NCBI GenBank assembly: GCA_958427895.1
Contig: CAUADW010000029.1
Span: forward strand, 1-22,391
Source of the DNA: an uncultured Collinsella sp.
GTDB taxonomy: Bacteria; Actinomycetota; Coriobacteriia; Coriobacteriales; Coriobacteriaceae
Direction of reading: 5' to 3'
DNA: 22,391 bases
Position 1 is the stretch's first letter. Each line of letters starts with the position of its first letter. The notes beneath the pieces were generated by a model, which saw only the letters and a program-made list of their open reading frames with translations, searched no databases and was not told the origin of the DNA. Position numbers and translations under genes: made by a program. Positions 13,456 to 20,880 of the stretch are shown piece by piece.

Positions 13456-14832
13456 CTAGGCCCTCAGCAGATAACGCACCTCGTAGGGCGCAAGCTCGAG
13501 GGTGCCCGTCAGCTCGACCGTGAGCACACCGTCGGCAAGCAAATCGACAAAAGAGCCGTTGAGCTCGCCGGCGCCAAAGGTGTAAGGCTCGTCCACGGCG
13601 TTCACCGCCACGAGCACCGTCGCGTCGTCGCAGGCGCGCTCGAACAGCAGCTGCTTGTTCTGGATCACCACGTTGCGATAGGCACCGTAGTTGAAAGCAC
13701 GGGCCGCCGCGTCGTTTGCCGAGCGCAAGTGCGCCAGCTGCGTGATGAAGGCCGTCAGCTCGTTGGGCGCAGGCTCATCGAGCGCAGGGCGCAGCGCCCA
13801 GTCGCCATCGGGGCCGCCCTTTTCGCCAGGAATCCCCCACTCGCTGCCATAGTAGACGCACGGGATGCCCGGCATGCCAAAGAGCATGCCGTAGGCGGGA
13901 CGCAGACACGACTTGTCGGTGAGGATACTTGCCAGGCGCGGCACATCGTGGTTGTCGACAAACGACAGCAGATGTTTGCCGCGGTAGATGCACCACGGAT
14001 CGCCGCCAAACTGGCGGTGCAGCGAATGGGCGATCTCGAACATGTTGACCGAGTTAAAGCTGGAGTACAGGCCCTTGTAGCACTCGTAGTTGGTGCAGGA
14101 GTCGAGCATCTCGTCGTTGACGATTTGGTTGTAGTCGCCGTGGAGCGTCTCGCCGATCAGCACAAAGTCGGGCTTGAGCTCACGGGTAAAGACGTGCAGG
14201 CGGCGCATAAAGTCGCGGTCGAGCATATAGGCAACGTCCAGGCGCAGGCCGTCGACGCCAAAGACGTCGGCCCAACGGCGCACGGACTCTAGCAGGTAAT
14301 CGACCACAGCGGGATTTTGCAGGTTGAGCTTCACAAGCTCAAAATGGCCTTCCCAGCCCTCGTACCAAAAGCCGTCACCATAGCAGGAGTCGCCGTCAAA
14401 GCTAATGTGGAACCAGTCCTTGTACGGCGAGTCCCACTTACGCTCCTGCACATCGCGGAAGGCCCAAAAGCCACGGCCCACATGGTTGAAGACCGCGTCG
14501 AGTACCACGCGGATGCCGTGGGCATGCAGCGTCTCGCACACGGCGGCAAAGTCGGCATCCCCACCCAGGCGTCGATCGATATGGCGTAGGCTGCGCGTAT
14601 CGTAGCCGTGGCTATCAGACTCGAGCGGCGGGTTGATCAGCACAGCGCCAATACCGAGTTCTTGCAGGTAGTCGGCCCATTGGGCGATTTTCATGATAGG
14701 AGCATCGGGGTTGGGCGCGGCGTTGGCAGCCTGGGCGAGTTCATCCTCGGCAACGGGTGCGGCGTTTTCGCGCGGAGCCCCGCAAAAGCCCAGCGGATAG
14801 ATCTGATAGAACGTCGTCTCGTATGCCCACAT
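13456..14832 (-). CDS. Alpha-amylase family glycoside hydrolase (GH13)
   Basis: A (beta/alpha)8 glucan-active enzyme of 458 residues without signal peptide, so probably acting on imported alpha-glucan oligosaccharides in the cytoplasm. Conserved region I is DAVFNHVG (112-119). Region II is GLRLDVAY, with R197 and nucleophile D199. Region III is LIGETL, with acid/base E228. Region IV is FVDNHD (291-296), with D296. A small C-terminal beta domain follows. The start is ATG 14832, with GGGAGG five bases upstream. It heads a two-gene unit with the DNA glycosylase. The upstream gap holds a hairpin terminator belonging to the preceding sotB gene. Substrate (starch fragments, pullulan, branched dextrins) cannot be decided from sequence. 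Confidence 0.93.
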   Translation of the reverse strand: MWAYETTFYQIYPLGFCGAPRENAAPVAEDELAQAANAAPNPDAPIMKIAQWADYLQELGIGAVLINPPLESDSHGYDTRSLRHIDRRLGGDADFAAVCETLHAHGIRVVLDAVFNHVGRGFWAFRDVQERKWDSPYKDWFHISFDGDSCYGDGFWYEGWEGHFELVKLNLQNPAVVDYLLESVRRWADVFGVDGLRLDVAYMLDRDFMRRLHVFTRELKPDFVLIGETLHGDYNQIVNDEMLDSCTNYECYKGLYSSFNSVNMFEIAHSLHRQFGGDPWCIYRGKHLLSFVDNHDVPRLASILTDKSCLRPAYGMLFGMPGIPCVYYGSEWGIPGEKGGPDGDWALRPALDEPAPNELTAFITQLAHLRSANDAAARAFNYGAYRNVVIQNKQLLFERACDDATVLVAVNAVDEPYTFGAGELNGSFVDLLADGVLTVELTGTLELAPYEVRYLLRA

Positions 14833-14897
14833 AACAGCCTCCCGGTAAGCTCAACACAACGACATCCATTGTATGCCCAGCTTGTATCCTCTCCCCC

Positions 14898-14970
14898 AAA
14901 ATAAGTTGCGGTGGAATAGTTCCTGTCTGGGCCTTCAGAAGCCTTAAACAGGAACTATTCCACCGCAACT
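14898..14970 (-). terminator. Hairpin repeat element, copy 1 (terminator of sotB)
   Basis: A perfect 23-bp inverted repeat (14904-14926 with 14948-14970, 21-base loop) begins 15 bases after the sotB stop. On the minus strand it is followed by TTATTTT. The same stem sequence recurs at 19043-19107, so this is a dispersed repeat that also has the features of an intrinsic terminator. Confidence 0.8.
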
Positions 14971-14985
14971 GATGAGGGGACGTGA

Positions 14986-16182
14986 TTAGGCGACGGGCTT
15001 GGCGCGGCGGATGGCTGGGAACATCACCGTGATGGCGAGGATAACGCCCACGACGGCAATCGACCCGCCCACAAAGCCGATCCAGGCGATACCGGGACCC
15101 GAAACCACGGCTCCGCCGATCGCCGTACCGGTGCCGATCCCCAGGTTGAACAGGCCCGAGAAGATCGACATGGCGACGGCCGACGAATCTGCCGGCGTGT
15201 GCTTGATGAGCTCGGCCTGAAACGCCACGTTAAAGGCCGTGGCGCAGCAACCCCACAGTGCGCAGACGGCAAGCACTGTCACGAGCGACGATGCGGCCGG
15301 CCCCATGAGCAGCAGGGCCACCGGCACGCCGGAGAGCGTGATAGCCAAGAACGGGAAGCGATGCCCATCGAACAGGCGGCCGAACAGCCAGCTTCCGAGC
15401 AAACCAGAGCAGCCAAACGCCGTCAGCGTCATGGTAATGGTGCCCGCATCGACGTGCGCGACCTGCGCCAGGAAGGGCTCGATATAGCTGTAGCTTGCGT
15501 AATAGCCGGTCGCCATGAAGACCGTGACTGCGTAGAGCGCGATGAGGAGCGGGTTCTTGAGCAGCTCGGGCAGCTGTTTGAACGTAAAACGCTCGCCCGC
15601 TGGCATGGCAGGAAACACCGTGGCCTGGTAGACGACCGCGACAGCAGACAGCGCTCCGACCACGGCAAACGTCATACGCCAGCCCACGGCCAGGCCAATG
15701 GCGCGACCGAGAGGCAGGCCAAAGATCTGCGCGATGGACGAGCCCGTAGCGATCATGCTGATGGCGAGCGCCCCATGGCGCGTGTCAACCAGACGCGAGG
15801 CCATAATCGAGGCGACTGACCAGAACACGGCATGTGCGCAAGCGACCACCAGGCGCGCGCAGACCAGGATGGGATAGGTCGGCGCCACAGCGGACAGGAA
15901 CTGACCGAGCGAGAACACGGCCAGCACGCCCAGCAGCATCCGCTTGAACTCAAAGCGCGAGGCGAACACCATGAGCGGCAGCGACAGCAGCATGACGCCC
16001 CAGGCATAGACCGAGATCATGATGCCCGCCTGGGCCTCGGTGAGCGAGAACGACGCGGCGATATCAGTCAAAAGGCCGATGGGCATAAACTCCGACGTGT
16101 TGAACACGAACGCACAGCAGGTGAGCCCGACGAGTGGGAGCCACTGCTTGAGCGTGATGCCGTCTTGCCTTGTCTGAGTCAT
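14986..16182 (-). CDS. sotB: MFS sugar efflux transporter (SotB-like)
   Basis: Twelve-helix major facilitator of the inner membrane, 398 residues, close to E. coli SotB/YdeA (about 396). The first segment, FNTSEFMPIGLLTDIAASF, and the following GIMISVYAWGVMLLSLPL match the SotB/AraJ group closely, as does ATGSSIAQIFGLPLGRAIG. It is predicted to export sugars or sugar-like compounds by proton antiport; the actual substrate is unknown. The ATG at 16182 has GGAG nine bases upstream. The frame runs 32 codons further back without transporter similarity. It is transcribed alone from a promoter buried in the terminator region of feoAB and closed by the hairpin repeat at 14898-14970. Confidence 0.88.
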   Translation of the reverse strand: MTQTRQDGITLKQWLPLVGLTCCAFVFNTSEFMPIGLLTDIAASFSLTEAQAGIMISVYAWGVMLLSLPLMVFASRFEFKRMLLGVLAVFSLGQFLSAVAPTYPILVCARLVVACAHAVFWSVASIMASRLVDTRHGALAISMIATGSSIAQIFGLPLGRAIGLAVGWRMTFAVVGALSAVAVVYQATVFPAMPAGERFTFKQLPELLKNPLLIALYAVTVFMATGYYASYSYIEPFLAQVAHVDAGTITMTLTAFGCSGLLGSWLFGRLFDGHRFPFLAITLSGVPVALLLMGPAASSLVTVLAVCALWGCCATAFNVAFQAELIKHTPADSSAVAMSIFSGLFNLGIGTGTAIGGAVVSGPGIAWIGFVGGSIAVVGVILAITVMFPAIRRAKPVA

Positions 16183-16215
16183 ATATAACGTCTCCAATCG
16201 TTTTGAGCGGAGGCG

Positions 16216-16245
16216 ATTATATAGCAACGGCCCCGCATCCGTCAG
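16216..16245 (-). promoter_or_regulatory. Candidate sotB promoter
   Basis: On the minus strand, CTGACG (16240-16245) and a perfect TATAAT (16216-16221) are separated by 18 bases. The -35 lies in the loop of the feoAB terminator hairpin and the spacer covers one of its arms. Confidence 0.6.
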
Positions 16246-16261
16246 TACAGATGCGGGGCCG
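16228..16261 (-). terminator. Terminator-like hairpin after feoAB
   Basis: A perfect 12-bp GC-rich stem (16228-16239 with 16250-16261, 10-base loop) lies 42 bases after the feoAB stop. The following minus-strand bases, TTGCTATATAA, are only moderately T-rich, so termination may be incomplete and could allow readthrough into sotB. Confidence 0.65.
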
Positions 16262-16302
16262 AAAACAATTCGATACACAGAGGTTGCGCCGTCAATTCAT
16301 AA

Positions 16303-18663
16303 CTAAGCCAACCCCAGCAATATGCCCGCCGAATGCACGACAAACGCCACGATCCAGGCAACGGCGACCTGAAACGCGAATACGGCCACGGCATAGCGCG
16401 CGCCCAACTCGCTCTTGACGGCGCCGATTGCCGCCACACAAGGCGGGTACAGCAACGTAAAGACCAAGAACACGTAGGCGGTAAACGGCGAAAACATGGT
16501 CGACAGCGCCGCGGGCGACGTTGCGCCCAAAAGCACCGTGAGCGTCGAGATGACGCTCTCCTTGGCAATGAGCCCCGTGACGAGCGCCGTCGAGGCGCGC
16601 CAGTCGCCAAAACCGAGCGGGGCCAACACCGGCGCGATGATGCTACCCAGACCGGCAAGCAGGCTTTGCGACTGGTCGGCGACCACGTTAAAGCGGATGT
16701 CGAACGTCTGAAGGAACCAGATGACCACGGTCGCGGCAAAGATAATGGTAAAGGCCTTGGTAATAAAGTCCCTGGCCTTATCCCATGCCAGCATCACCGT
16801 CGTCTTGACGCTCGGCAGGCGGTAATTGGGAAGCTCCATGATAAACGGCACCGGGTCGCCCTTAAATGCCGTGCGGTTGAGCACCAAAGCCGCGACGCAG
16901 CCGACCACGATACCGATCAGATAGAGCGAGACCATGGCGGGAACCGTCGCCTGCGGGAAAAACGCCCCGCACAGCAAGCCGTAAACAGGCAGCTTGGCTG
17001 AGCAGCTCATAAACGGCGTGAGCATGACCGTCATCTTGCGGTCGTGCTCGGATGGGAGCGTACGGGTCGACATGATAGCCGGCACGGTGCAGCCAAAACC
17101 GACGAGCATGGGCACGAAGCTGCGGCCCGACAGGCCAAAGCGACGCAACACCTTATCCATGACAAAGGCCACGCGCGCCATGTATCCGGAGTCTTCCAGA
17201 ATGGAGAGGAACAAAAAGAGCACGACGATAATCGGCAGGAAGGTCAGCACACTGCCCACGCCCGTAAGCACGCCGTCGACAGCCAGCGAGCGCACCACGT
17301 CGTTGGTACCGAACGCCTTGAGGCCCGCATCGGCCGAGGCGATGATGGCAGCGATACCGTCCTCCATGAGTCCCTGCAACGCCGCGCCGATCACGCCAAA
17401 CGTCAGCCAAAAGACGAGGCCCATGATCACCAGAAACGCCGGAATGGCTGTGTAACGACCTGTCAGGATGCGGTCAATCTTGACGGAGCGCACGTGCTCG
17501 CGGCTCTCGTGCGGCTTGACGACGCAACGCCCGCACACGTCGCCGATAAAGCTAAAACGCATATCGGCCAGCGCAGATAGGCGGTCGGTGCCGGCCTCGC
17601 CCTCCATCTGGGTGATGATGTGCTCGATAGCGTCGAGCTCATTGCGATCCAGGTGAAGCGCCTCGGTTACCAGCTCATCGCCCTCGACCAGCTTGGTCGC
17701 CGCAAAGCGCACCGGGATGTGCGCCGTCACGGCATGGTCCTCGATCAGGTTAGCAATACCGTGGATGCAGCGATGCAGCGCACCGCCGTCCGGACCGTCG
17801 GGCGCGCAAAAGTCCAGGCGACCAGGGCGCTCGCGGAACCGCGCCACGTGCAGGGCGTGGTCCACCAGCTCGCCGATGCCCTCGTTGCGGGCAGCGCTAA
17901 TGGGGACAACGGGCACGCCCAACAGGCTCTCGAGCAAGTTGACGTCTACGGCGCCGCCGTTGGCGGTCACCTCGTCCATCATGTTGAGCGCGATGACCAT
18001 AGGACGGTCAAGCTCCATGAGCTGCAGTGTCAGGTACAGGTTACGCTCGATGTTGGTGGCGTCAATGATGTCGATGATGGCGTCCGGACGCTCGTCGAGG
18101 ATGAACTGACGGCTCACGACCTCCTCGCCTGTGTACGGCGACAGGGAGTAAATGCCGGGCAGGTCGGTAACGCTCGCCTCGGGATGGTTACGGATGGTGC
18201 CATCTTTGCGGTCGACCGTCACGCCGGGAAAGTTACCGACGTGCTGGTTGGAACCCGTCAGCTGGTTGAATAACGTGGTCTTGCCGCAGTTTTGGTTGCC
18301 GGCGAGGGCAAAGTGCAGCGGCGCGCCCTCGGGCACGGCCGTCTTTGCCGCACGGGGCGAATACGTCCCCTCGCCCAGGGCCGGATGCTCCGTCGTGCCG
18401 ATTGCGGCGTTAGCGCGCGGACCTGTATCGGTGTCGTGAATACCCACGAGCTCGATGCGAGCGGCATCGTCCTTACGCAGTGTCAACTCGTAGCCACGCA
18501 GGCGGATCTCGAGCGGGTCACCCATGGGGGCGTACTTCATCATGGTGACTTCGGTGCCCGGCGTTAGACCCATGTCCAAAATATGCTGTCGGAGTGCCTG
18601 ATCGTCCGATGCCACCGATGCGACAACGGCGTCTTTTCCGATCTCGAGCGTATCGAGCTTCAC
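16303..18663 (-). CDS. feoB: Fused FeoA-FeoB ferrous iron transport protein
   Basis: Inner-membrane Fe(II) transporter with the usually separate FeoA protein fused at the N-terminus, 786 residues. Residues 1-73 form the FeoA SH3-like domain (LRQHILDMGLTPGTEV). A linker of about 45 residues follows. The G domain has G1 GNQNCGKTT (122-130; serine of the usual GNPNSGKT replaced by cysteine), G3 DLPG (167-170) and G4 NMMD (227-230). The membrane domain has two gate motifs, GCTVP..STR and PFMSCSAKLPVY, each with the conserved cysteine. The GTG at 18663 is chosen because GGGGGAGGA precedes it by nine bases and the FeoA homology begins there. A 40-codon upstream open frame crosses the operator and is not coding. 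No FeoC is adjacent. It is regulated through the repeated operator at 18706-18741. Confidence 0.95.
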   Translation of the reverse strand: MKLDTLEIGKDAVVASVASDDQALRQHILDMGLTPGTEVTMMKYAPMGDPLEIRLRGYELTLRKDDAARIELVGIHDTDTGPRANAAIGTTEHPALGEGTYSPRAAKTAVPEGAPLHFALAGNQNCGKTTLFNQLTGSNQHVGNFPGVTVDRKDGTIRNHPEASVTDLPGIYSLSPYTGEEVVSRQFILDERPDAIIDIIDATNIERNLYLTLQLMELDRPMVIALNMMDEVTANGGAVDVNLLESLLGVPVVPISAARNEGIGELVDHALHVARFRERPGRLDFCAPDGPDGGALHRCIHGIANLIEDHAVTAHIPVRFAATKLVEGDELVTEALHLDRNELDAIEHIITQMEGEAGTDRLSALADMRFSFIGDVCGRCVVKPHESREHVRSVKIDRILTGRYTAIPAFLVIMGLVFWLTFGVIGAALQGLMEDGIAAIIASADAGLKAFGTNDVVRSLAVDGVLTGVGSVLTFLPIIVVLFLFLSILEDSGYMARVAFVMDKVLRRFGLSGRSFVPMLVGFGCTVPAIMSTRTLPSEHDRKMTVMLTPFMSCSAKLPVYGLLCGAFFPQATVPAMVSLYLIGIVVGCVAALVLNRTAFKGDPVPFIMELPNYRLPSVKTTVMLAWDKARDFITKAFTIIFAATVVIWFLQTFDIRFNVVADQSQSLLAGLGSIIAPVLAPLGFGDWRASTALVTGLIAKESVISTLTVLLGATSPAALSTMFSPFTAYVFLVFTLLYPPCVAAIGAVKSELGARYAVAVFAFQVAVAWIVAFVVHSAGILLGLA

Positions 18664-18705
18664 GTCCGTGTTCCTCCCCCGACGCCCACAGGGCGTTGTA
18701 TTTAT

Positions 18706-18741
18706 GTTCACCATGGCTAACCGTTTGCCATGGCTAACCAA
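18706..18741. promoter_or_regulatory. Candidate iron-repressor operator of feoAB
   Basis: The 12-base sequence CCATGGCTAACC occurs twice, at 18711-18722 and 18728-18739, with a 5-base spacer. Each copy contains GGCTAACC, the right half of the DtxR/IdeR iron box, and each forms an imperfect palindrome around CCATGG (seven and six of nine positions). It lies just downstream of the predicted -10, where a bound protein would block transcription. The assignment to the DtxR/IdeR family is inferred; the half-site spacing differs from the classical box. Confidence 0.55.
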
Positions 18742-18753
18742 TTTTAAACTTAC

Positions 18754-18783
18754 ATGATAGCGTGAACACGCAACGACGTTCAA
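18754..18783 (-). promoter_or_regulatory. Candidate feoAB promoter
   Basis: On the minus strand, TTGAAC (18778-18783) and TATCAT (18754-18759, five of six consensus bases) are separated by 18 bases. Predicted transcription starts immediately upstream of the repeated operator, giving a leader of about 85 bases. Confidence 0.5.
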
Positions 18784-18830
18784 TCAGCAGATTGGCGCAA
18801 TGGGGACAGGCAGGAGAGTTCAGGGCCATA

Positions 18831-19022
18831 GTTTCCCGATGAGGCCTCTCGGGGAAACTACATCCCAGAATTCTGGCTCGAAACGGGATATGGTTTCCCA
18901 AACAGGCCTCTTACGGAAAATGCATCCCGGAATCCCCGCTCGAAACGGAACGCGCTTTCCCAGTCGAGGCCCTATGGGAAACTGCGTCCCACCTTGAAAG
19001 GCAAAACTGGGGCGCAGTTTCC
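18831..19022. repeat. 62-bp-period imperfect tandem repeat
   Basis: Units begin at 18831, 18893 and 18955, with a partial fourth at 19017, exactly 62 bases apart. Units 1 and 2 agree at about 46 of 62 positions by my count. Each unit has GTTTCCC (or CTTTCCC), a GAGGCC/AGGCCT core, GGAAAC/GGAAAA, then CATCCC/CGTCCC, and the first two end with CTCGAAACGG. Internal hairpins include 18830-18837 with 18852-18859 (8 bp) and 18977-18990 with 19009-19022 (13 of 14). No gene is seen in 18784-19136. Confidence 0.8.
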
Positions 19023-19034
19023 GGGCGGGGCATC

Positions 19035-19107
19035 AAAAACGAAGTTGCGGTGGAATAGTTCCTGGATGGGCTGGTTGATGCCCCAGATAGGAACTATTTC
19101 ACCGCAA
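19035..19107 (-). terminator. Hairpin repeat element, copy 2 (terminator of the esterase gene)
   Basis: 19043-19063 pairs with 19087-19107 through the same stem sequence as the element at 14904-14970, with one internal mismatch and a divergent loop. On the minus strand the stem is followed by TTCGTTTTT. It begins 29 bases after the esterase stop. Confidence 0.75.
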
Positions 19108-19136
19108 GTTATTGAAGGGCTTGGATGCCGGGACTC

Positions 19137-20036
19137 TTACAGATGGCGCTCGAGGAAGCGGAAGGCTAGGCGAATCCAAGGGCGGACCGCCACCTGCTTG
19201 TCCTCGTTGTCGACCGCGGTGTTGGCGTTGCCGAGCGAAAGGCCGTGACCACCCTGGTCGAAGACGTGCATCTCGCATGCAACGCCCTCCTCGGCCATGC
19301 GCTGCGCAAACGGGTAGACCTGCGCGATCGGCGCCGTCTTGTCGTCGGACACGCCCCACACAAAGGTCGGTGGCATCTGACGCGAAACATGCGTGGTGGG
19401 GCAGATGTCGGCCAGATGCTCGTCAGTTGCCTCGCCGCCCGTCACCATCGACAGGTAGTCGTTGAGCAAATCGCGCCCCGTCTTGCCGCCCGTCTTGGGC
19501 ACACGCAAGTCAATGCGCGGATCGCGCGTCTGCATGTCGCGCACATAGGCAAAGTCGAGCAATGGATAGCCCAGCACCACGGCATCGGGACGAATGTCGT
19601 CCGGACGCGCCCCGGCAAGTGCCGCAAAGGGGCCGGTCTTCCACTGTGTTGCCAGCGAGGCGCAAATCATGCCGCCAGCAGAAAAGCCCACGACGCACAC
19701 GCGCTTAGGATCGACATGCCACTCGTCGGCGTTGGCGCGCACCGTGGCGACCATCTTGGCAAGATCTGCCTGGGGGTGCGGAAAGCTCACGTCACCCGTA
19801 GAACTCGTGACATAGTTGAGCACGAAGGCCTGGTAACCGTGATCCAAAAACGCAAACGCCACAGGATCCTGCTCATGCGGAGCGATATGCGTAAACGCAC
19901 CTCCGCCACAGATAATCACCGCGGGGCGGCGGCCATTCGGTTTATCGGGCAACGGCTCGGCACCCAAATACGTAAACGTCGCCGGATAATCCTCGGTCGA
20001 CTCCTCGCCCCACAGCGCATGGTTCTCGACAATCAT
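19137..20036 (-). CDS. Alpha/beta-hydrolase esterase (acetyl-xylan-esterase/BD-FAE-like)
   Basis: Serine hydrolase of 299 residues without signal peptide or membrane segment. The oxyanion-loop motif is CGGGAF (43-48). The nucleophile elbow is GFSAGG, with S119. D232 in VSDDKTAP and H264 in GGHGLS complete a full catalytic triad. The layout fits the small intracellular esterase/prolyl-oligopeptidase-like group that deacetylates or deacylates imported sugars, but the substrate is a guess. The ATG at 20036 has AAGGGAG five bases upstream and begins the conserved part. A further 69 in-frame codons upstream cross the regulatory region of the EIIA gene and are not credible. It is followed by the hairpin repeat terminator and diverges from the PTS gene. 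Confidence 0.88.
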   Translation of the reverse strand: MIVENHALWGEESTEDYPATFTYLGAEPLPDKPNGRRPAVIICGGGAFTHIAPHEQDPVAFAFLDHGYQAFVLNYVTSSTGDVSFPHPQADLAKMVATVRANADEWHVDPKRVCVVGFSAGGMICASLATQWKTGPFAALAGARPDDIRPDAVVLGYPLLDFAYVRDMQTRDPRIDLRVPKTGGKTGRDLLNDYLSMVTGGEATDEHLADICPTTHVSRQMPPTFVWGVSDDKTAPIAQVYPFAQRMAEEGVACEMHVFDQGGHGLSLGNANTAVDNEDKQVAVRPWIRLAFRFLERHL

Positions 20037-20141
20037 ATGTGCTCCCTTCGCGCAAATTATGCGCCCTTGTTTTTCGCCTTCAAGCGTACCCCACTTGAAC
20101 CCGTGGCGCAGAAACACTCCGGCAATAAGTTTCCCTTCAAC

Positions 20142-20151
20142 TGATATATCA
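20142..20151. promoter_or_regulatory. Palindrome in the esterase/EIIA divergent region
   Basis: TGATATATCA is a perfect 10-base palindrome in the 243-base gap between the divergent esterase and EIIA genes. It is a possible operator, but so short that chance is a real alternative. I found no convincing promoter for the esterase in this gap. Confidence 0.2.
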
Positions 20152-20162
20152 CATAATCCCAG

Positions 20163-20190
20163 TTCAGAGGTATCGTTGAGCAGCGTAGAA
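20163..20190 (+). promoter_or_regulatory. Candidate promoter of the EIIA gene
   Basis: TTCAGA (20163-20168) and TAGAAT (20185-20190, five of six consensus bases) are separated by 16 bases. A TTGACC at 20199 has no acceptable -10 at the right distance, so I prefer this pair. Confidence 0.4.
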
Positions 20191-20221
20191 TAGGGGCGTT
20201 GACCAAGCCGCGAAACACATG

Positions 20222-20233
20222 TGAAACGTTTCC
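20222..20233. promoter_or_regulatory. cre-like operator before the EIIA gene
   Basis: TGAAACGTTTCC contains the perfect 10-base palindrome GAAACGTTTC (20223-20232) with a central CG. This is the form of operators bound by LacI/GalR-family regulators, including CcpA-type cre sites. It lies about 25 bases after the predicted transcription start and 47 before the ATG. Confidence 0.4.
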
Positions 20234-20279
20234 GGCAAACCAAACGCGCGATATGCGCCTATTTAAGTTGGAGGCAACT

Positions 20280-20843
20280 ATGGGTCTGCTCGATTCGCTT
20301 AAGTCCACCTTCACCTCGACCGGCGAGGCGTCCGTTCCGCCCGCAGCAAGCTTCGCTACCCGCGAAGGCGTCATCTATGCCCCCGTCAACGGCGTGCTCG
20401 TCAACCTGAACGAGGTTCCCGACGAGACGATCGCCTCGGGCATGCTTGGCCAGGGCTATGGCATCGAGCCCATTACCGGCACCATCTATGCGCCCGCCAA
20501 CGGCCGCATCGGTGCCACCACTGTCACCAACCACTCCATCGGCATGATCACCGAGGACGGCCTGCGCGTGTTCATCCATGTTGGCCTGGGCACCGTGGAA
20601 ATGAACGGCAAGGGTTTTGCCCGCTTTGTCGAGATGGGCGATGTGGTCAAGGCAGGCCAGCCGCTCATCAGCTTCGACCGCGAGGCCATTAAGGCCGCTG
20701 GTCACGAGGACATCGTGACCGTCATCGTCTCCGAGCTCGATCGTCTTAAGAGCATCGACCATGTCGGCGAGTCTGGAACGCTTATCGGCGGCAACCCGCT
20801 CGTCAAGCTTGGCGACCCGCTGCTGGTTGCCAAGACCAAGTAG
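20280..20843 (+). CDS. crr: PTS glucose-type EIIA component
   Basis: Cytoplasmic phosphocarrier of the glucose-family phosphotransferase system, passing phosphate from HPr to an EIIB domain. At 187 residues it is a free-standing EIIA rather than a domain of a fused permease. H85 in TNHSIGM and H100 in VFIHVGLGTVEMNG correspond to the two conserved histidines, H100 being the phosphorylated one. The first 25 residues form a short extension before the conserved IYAPVNG. The ATG at 20280 has GGAGG five bases upstream. No EIIB/EIIC is in the window, so its partner is elsewhere. Expression may respond to carbon source through the cre-like site at 20222-20233. It is followed by a strong terminator. 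The symbol crr is by analogy; whether it is a regulatory EIIA as in enterobacteria is unknown. Confidence 0.93.
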   Translation: MGLLDSLKSTFTSTGEASVPPAASFATREGVIYAPVNGVLVNLNEVPDETIASGMLGQGYGIEPITGTIYAPANGRIGATTVTNHSIGMITEDGLRVFIHVGLGTVEMNGKGFARFVEMGDVVKAGQPLISFDREAIKAAGHEDIVTVIVSELDRLKSIDHVGESGTLIGGNPLVKLGDPLLVAKTK

Positions 20844-20880
20844 CCAGGCCCCACGCCACACAGCCAAAAGGCACCTCGTC

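Noticed and set aside
16183..16278. A 32-codon N-terminal extension of the SotB-like transporter
   Set aside because: It would run through the predicted -10 and terminator hairpin. The downstream ATG has a ribosome binding site and gives the normal length.
18664..18783. A 40-codon N-terminal extension of FeoAB
   Set aside because: It would translate through the promoter and the repeated operator. The GTG at 18663 has an excellent ribosome binding site and begins the FeoA homology.
18831..19022. CRISPR array
   Set aside because: The whole 62-base unit is diverged between copies. There is no constant short repeat alternating with unique spacers and no cas gene nearby.
20037..20243. A 69-codon N-terminal extension of the esterase
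   Set aside because: It crosses the EIIA promoter region, has no homology to hydrolases, and the ATG at 20036 has a proper ribosome binding site.
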